From Sphingomonadaceae bacterium (GTDB lineage: Bacteria > Pseudomonadota > Alphaproteobacteria > Sphingomonadales > Sphingomonadaceae), in the NCBI GenBank assembly GCA_020446665.1, contig JAGREF010000027.1, positions 1-6,357 on the forward strand: a stretch of DNA of 6,357 bases. Direction: 5' to 3'. Under the pieces are notes generated by a model. That model did no database searches, was not told the DNA's origin, and saw only the letters and a list, made by a program, of their open reading frames with translations. Below are positions 5,252-6,357 of this stretch, piece by piece (positions within the stretch are counted from its first letter, which is position 1; the number at the start of each line of letters is the position of its first letter). The position numbers and the translations under genes are program-made.

Positions 5252-6357
5252 GGCGTAGTCGCTACCAGCTCATCGGGCACCACCAGCGGGAGCAGCGCAT
5301 CGAGCAGCGGCATGCCCAGTTCAGTTACTCCGATGCGCGGGCCATTCTGCCATGTCAGCCCCTGCTGGTGCGTGAAGGCGAGCTTGTCTTCGCGGATCAG
5401 CTGCCGGGTCGGAATATTCAGCCGGTCTCCCAATGCCTCTATGTCGATGCCTTCTGCCAGCCGCAGCCCCATTAGCAAGGCTTCTGCGGCTTGTTCTCGT
5501 GCTGCCAGCCGGATTTCCTGCGCCAGTCCATGCCCCTGCTGCTCGATAGCCGAGAGCCAGTTCTCCGGTTTGCGATGGCGCAGCGTAGCCAGGCCGCCGC
5601 GTCGCCCATGGGCGCCAGGGCCAATCCCGACATAGTCGTGATACCGCCAATAGGTGAGGTTGTGGCGGCTTTCCTCGCCGGGGCGGGCATGGTTGCTGAT
5701 TTCATAAGCGGGCAGGCCGGCTGAGGTTGTCAATTCCCGAGTCAGGTTGAACAGATCCGCCGCCGCATCATCATCCAGCGGGGTAAAGCCGCCTTGCCGC
5801 ACATCGGTGGCAAAGCGTGTGCCCGGCTCGATAGTCAGCTGATAAAGCGAGAGATGGCCGGTGCCGAAGCCAAGGGCTCGCTCCAGTTGCGCCTGCCATT
5901 GCCCTGCCGTCTGGTCGGGCAAGGCGTAGATCAGATCGAAGCCGACCCGCCGGAACTGCTTCTGCGCAATCTCGAGCGCCTCCAGCCCCTCTTGCGCATC
6001 ATGCAGCCGCCCGAGAAATTTCAGCGCCGCATCATCGAGCGATTGCAGACCCAGCGAAACGCGGTTGACCCCGGCACTGGCGAGCGCCGCGTAATTGGCA
6101 GCTTCAACCGAGGAGGGATTGCCTTCCAGCGTAATCTCTATGTCGGGATCAAAGCCCCACAGCCTGTCCGCTTCGTCCAGCAAGGCGCCGACCAGCGCGG
6201 GCGGCATCAGGCTGGGCGTACCGCCGCCGAAGAAAATGCTCTCCAGCTTTTCGCCTGCTGCCAGCTCTGCCTCATGCCGCATGTCCGCAAGCATGGCAGC
6301 CAGCCATACGCTATGGTCCACGCTCGCGCGGACATGGCTGTTGAAGTCGCAATAGGG
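5248..6357 (-). CDS. hemW: Radical SAM heme chaperone HemW, 5' end missing
   Basis: The visible 369 codons reach the right window edge in frame, so only a short N-terminal stretch is missing. The first residues, PYCDFNSHVR, contain the last cysteine of the CxxxCxxC iron-sulfur motif. A phenylalanine stands where the coproporphyrinogen dehydrogenase HemN has its fourth cysteine, a known HemW feature. Other motifs, counted from the edge, are FFGGGTPSLM (42-51), NRVSLGLQS (98-106), DLIYALPDQT (141-150), LSLYQLTIEPGTRF (169-182), the heme-binding HNLTYW (232-237) and GIGPGAHGR (244-252). HemW binds heme and is thought to deliver it to respiratory enzymes; it does not make heme. A GTG at 6321 is internal, because the iron-sulfur cysteine lies upstream of it. 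The TGA stop overlaps the xerC ATG. Many databases mislabel such proteins as oxygen-independent coproporphyrinogen III oxidase. Confidence 0.96.
   Translation of the reverse strand, partial: PYCDFNSHVRASVDHSVWLAAMLADMRHEAELAAGEKLESIFFGGGTPSLMPPALVGALLDEADRLWGFDPDIEITLEGNPSSVEAANYAALASAGVNRVSLGLQSLDDAALKFLGRLHDAQEGLEALEIAQKQFRRVGFDLIYALPDQTAGQWQAQLERALGFGTGHLSLYQLTIEPGTRFATDVRQGGFTPLDDDAAADLFNLTRELTTSAGLPAYEISNHARPGEESRHNLTYWRYHDYVGIGPGAHGRRGGLATLRHRKPENWLSAIEQQGHGLAQEIRLAAREQAAEALLMGLRLAEGIDIEALGDRLNIPTRQLIREDKLAFTHQQGLTWQNGPRIGVTELGMPLLDALLPLVVPDELVATTP

Noticed and set aside
4432..5635. Plus-strand ORFs antisense to xerC and hemW (for example 4432-4914 and 4985-5635).
   Set aside because: Both minus-strand genes have full conserved motif sets; the opposite frames look like codon-bias shadows.

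Overview
This is an ordinary chromosomal housekeeping segment, apparently from an alphaproteobacterium. High G+C content (about 60% by eye) and the gene set and order (LpoA-like lipoprotein, rsmI, yraN, gshB) fit Alphaproteobacteria. The protein sequences look most like Sphingomonadales (Erythrobacteraceae/Sphingomonadaceae type), but this is a judgement from remembered family sequences, not a search. I see no mobile element, CRISPR array, RNA gene or prophage, and no foreign-looking base composition.

Layout. Positions 1-928 (minus) hold the first 309 codons of parE, the ATPase subunit of topoisomerase IV, which runs off the left edge. Upstream of it on the same strand, 985-2151 encodes a lipoprotein with a periplasmic-binding-protein fold, related to the LpoA activator of penicillin-binding proteins. 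A 39-base gap separates it from a divergent plus-strand cluster: rsmI (2191-3039, 16S rRNA C1402 2'-O-methyltransferase), yraN (3036-3386, UPF0102 nuclease-fold protein) and gshB (3408-4358, glutathione synthase). This cluster ends tail-to-tail, overlapping by 4 bases, against a minus-strand pair: hemW (5248 to beyond 6357, radical-SAM heme chaperone, 5' end missing) followed by xerC (4355-5251, tyrosine recombinase). Those two are joined by an ATGA overlap.

How the genes relate. Two products act on chromosome topology and segregation (ParE decatenates sister chromosomes, XerC resolves dimers), but they lie in separate transcription units. rsmI-yraN-gshB looks like one operon by spacing. The LpoA-like gene beside rsmI recalls the lpoA/rsmI divergent pair of Escherichia coli, but here yraN follows rsmI rather than lpoA. 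Almost every base is coding: the only gaps are 56, 39 and 21 bases, so promoters and terminators must be very compact or lie inside neighbouring genes.

No new biological system is evident. The points most worth a second look are regulatory and architectural: a possible leaderless parE promoter, the 39-base divergent gap, the overlapping convergent stop codons, and the short form of the LpoA-like protein.
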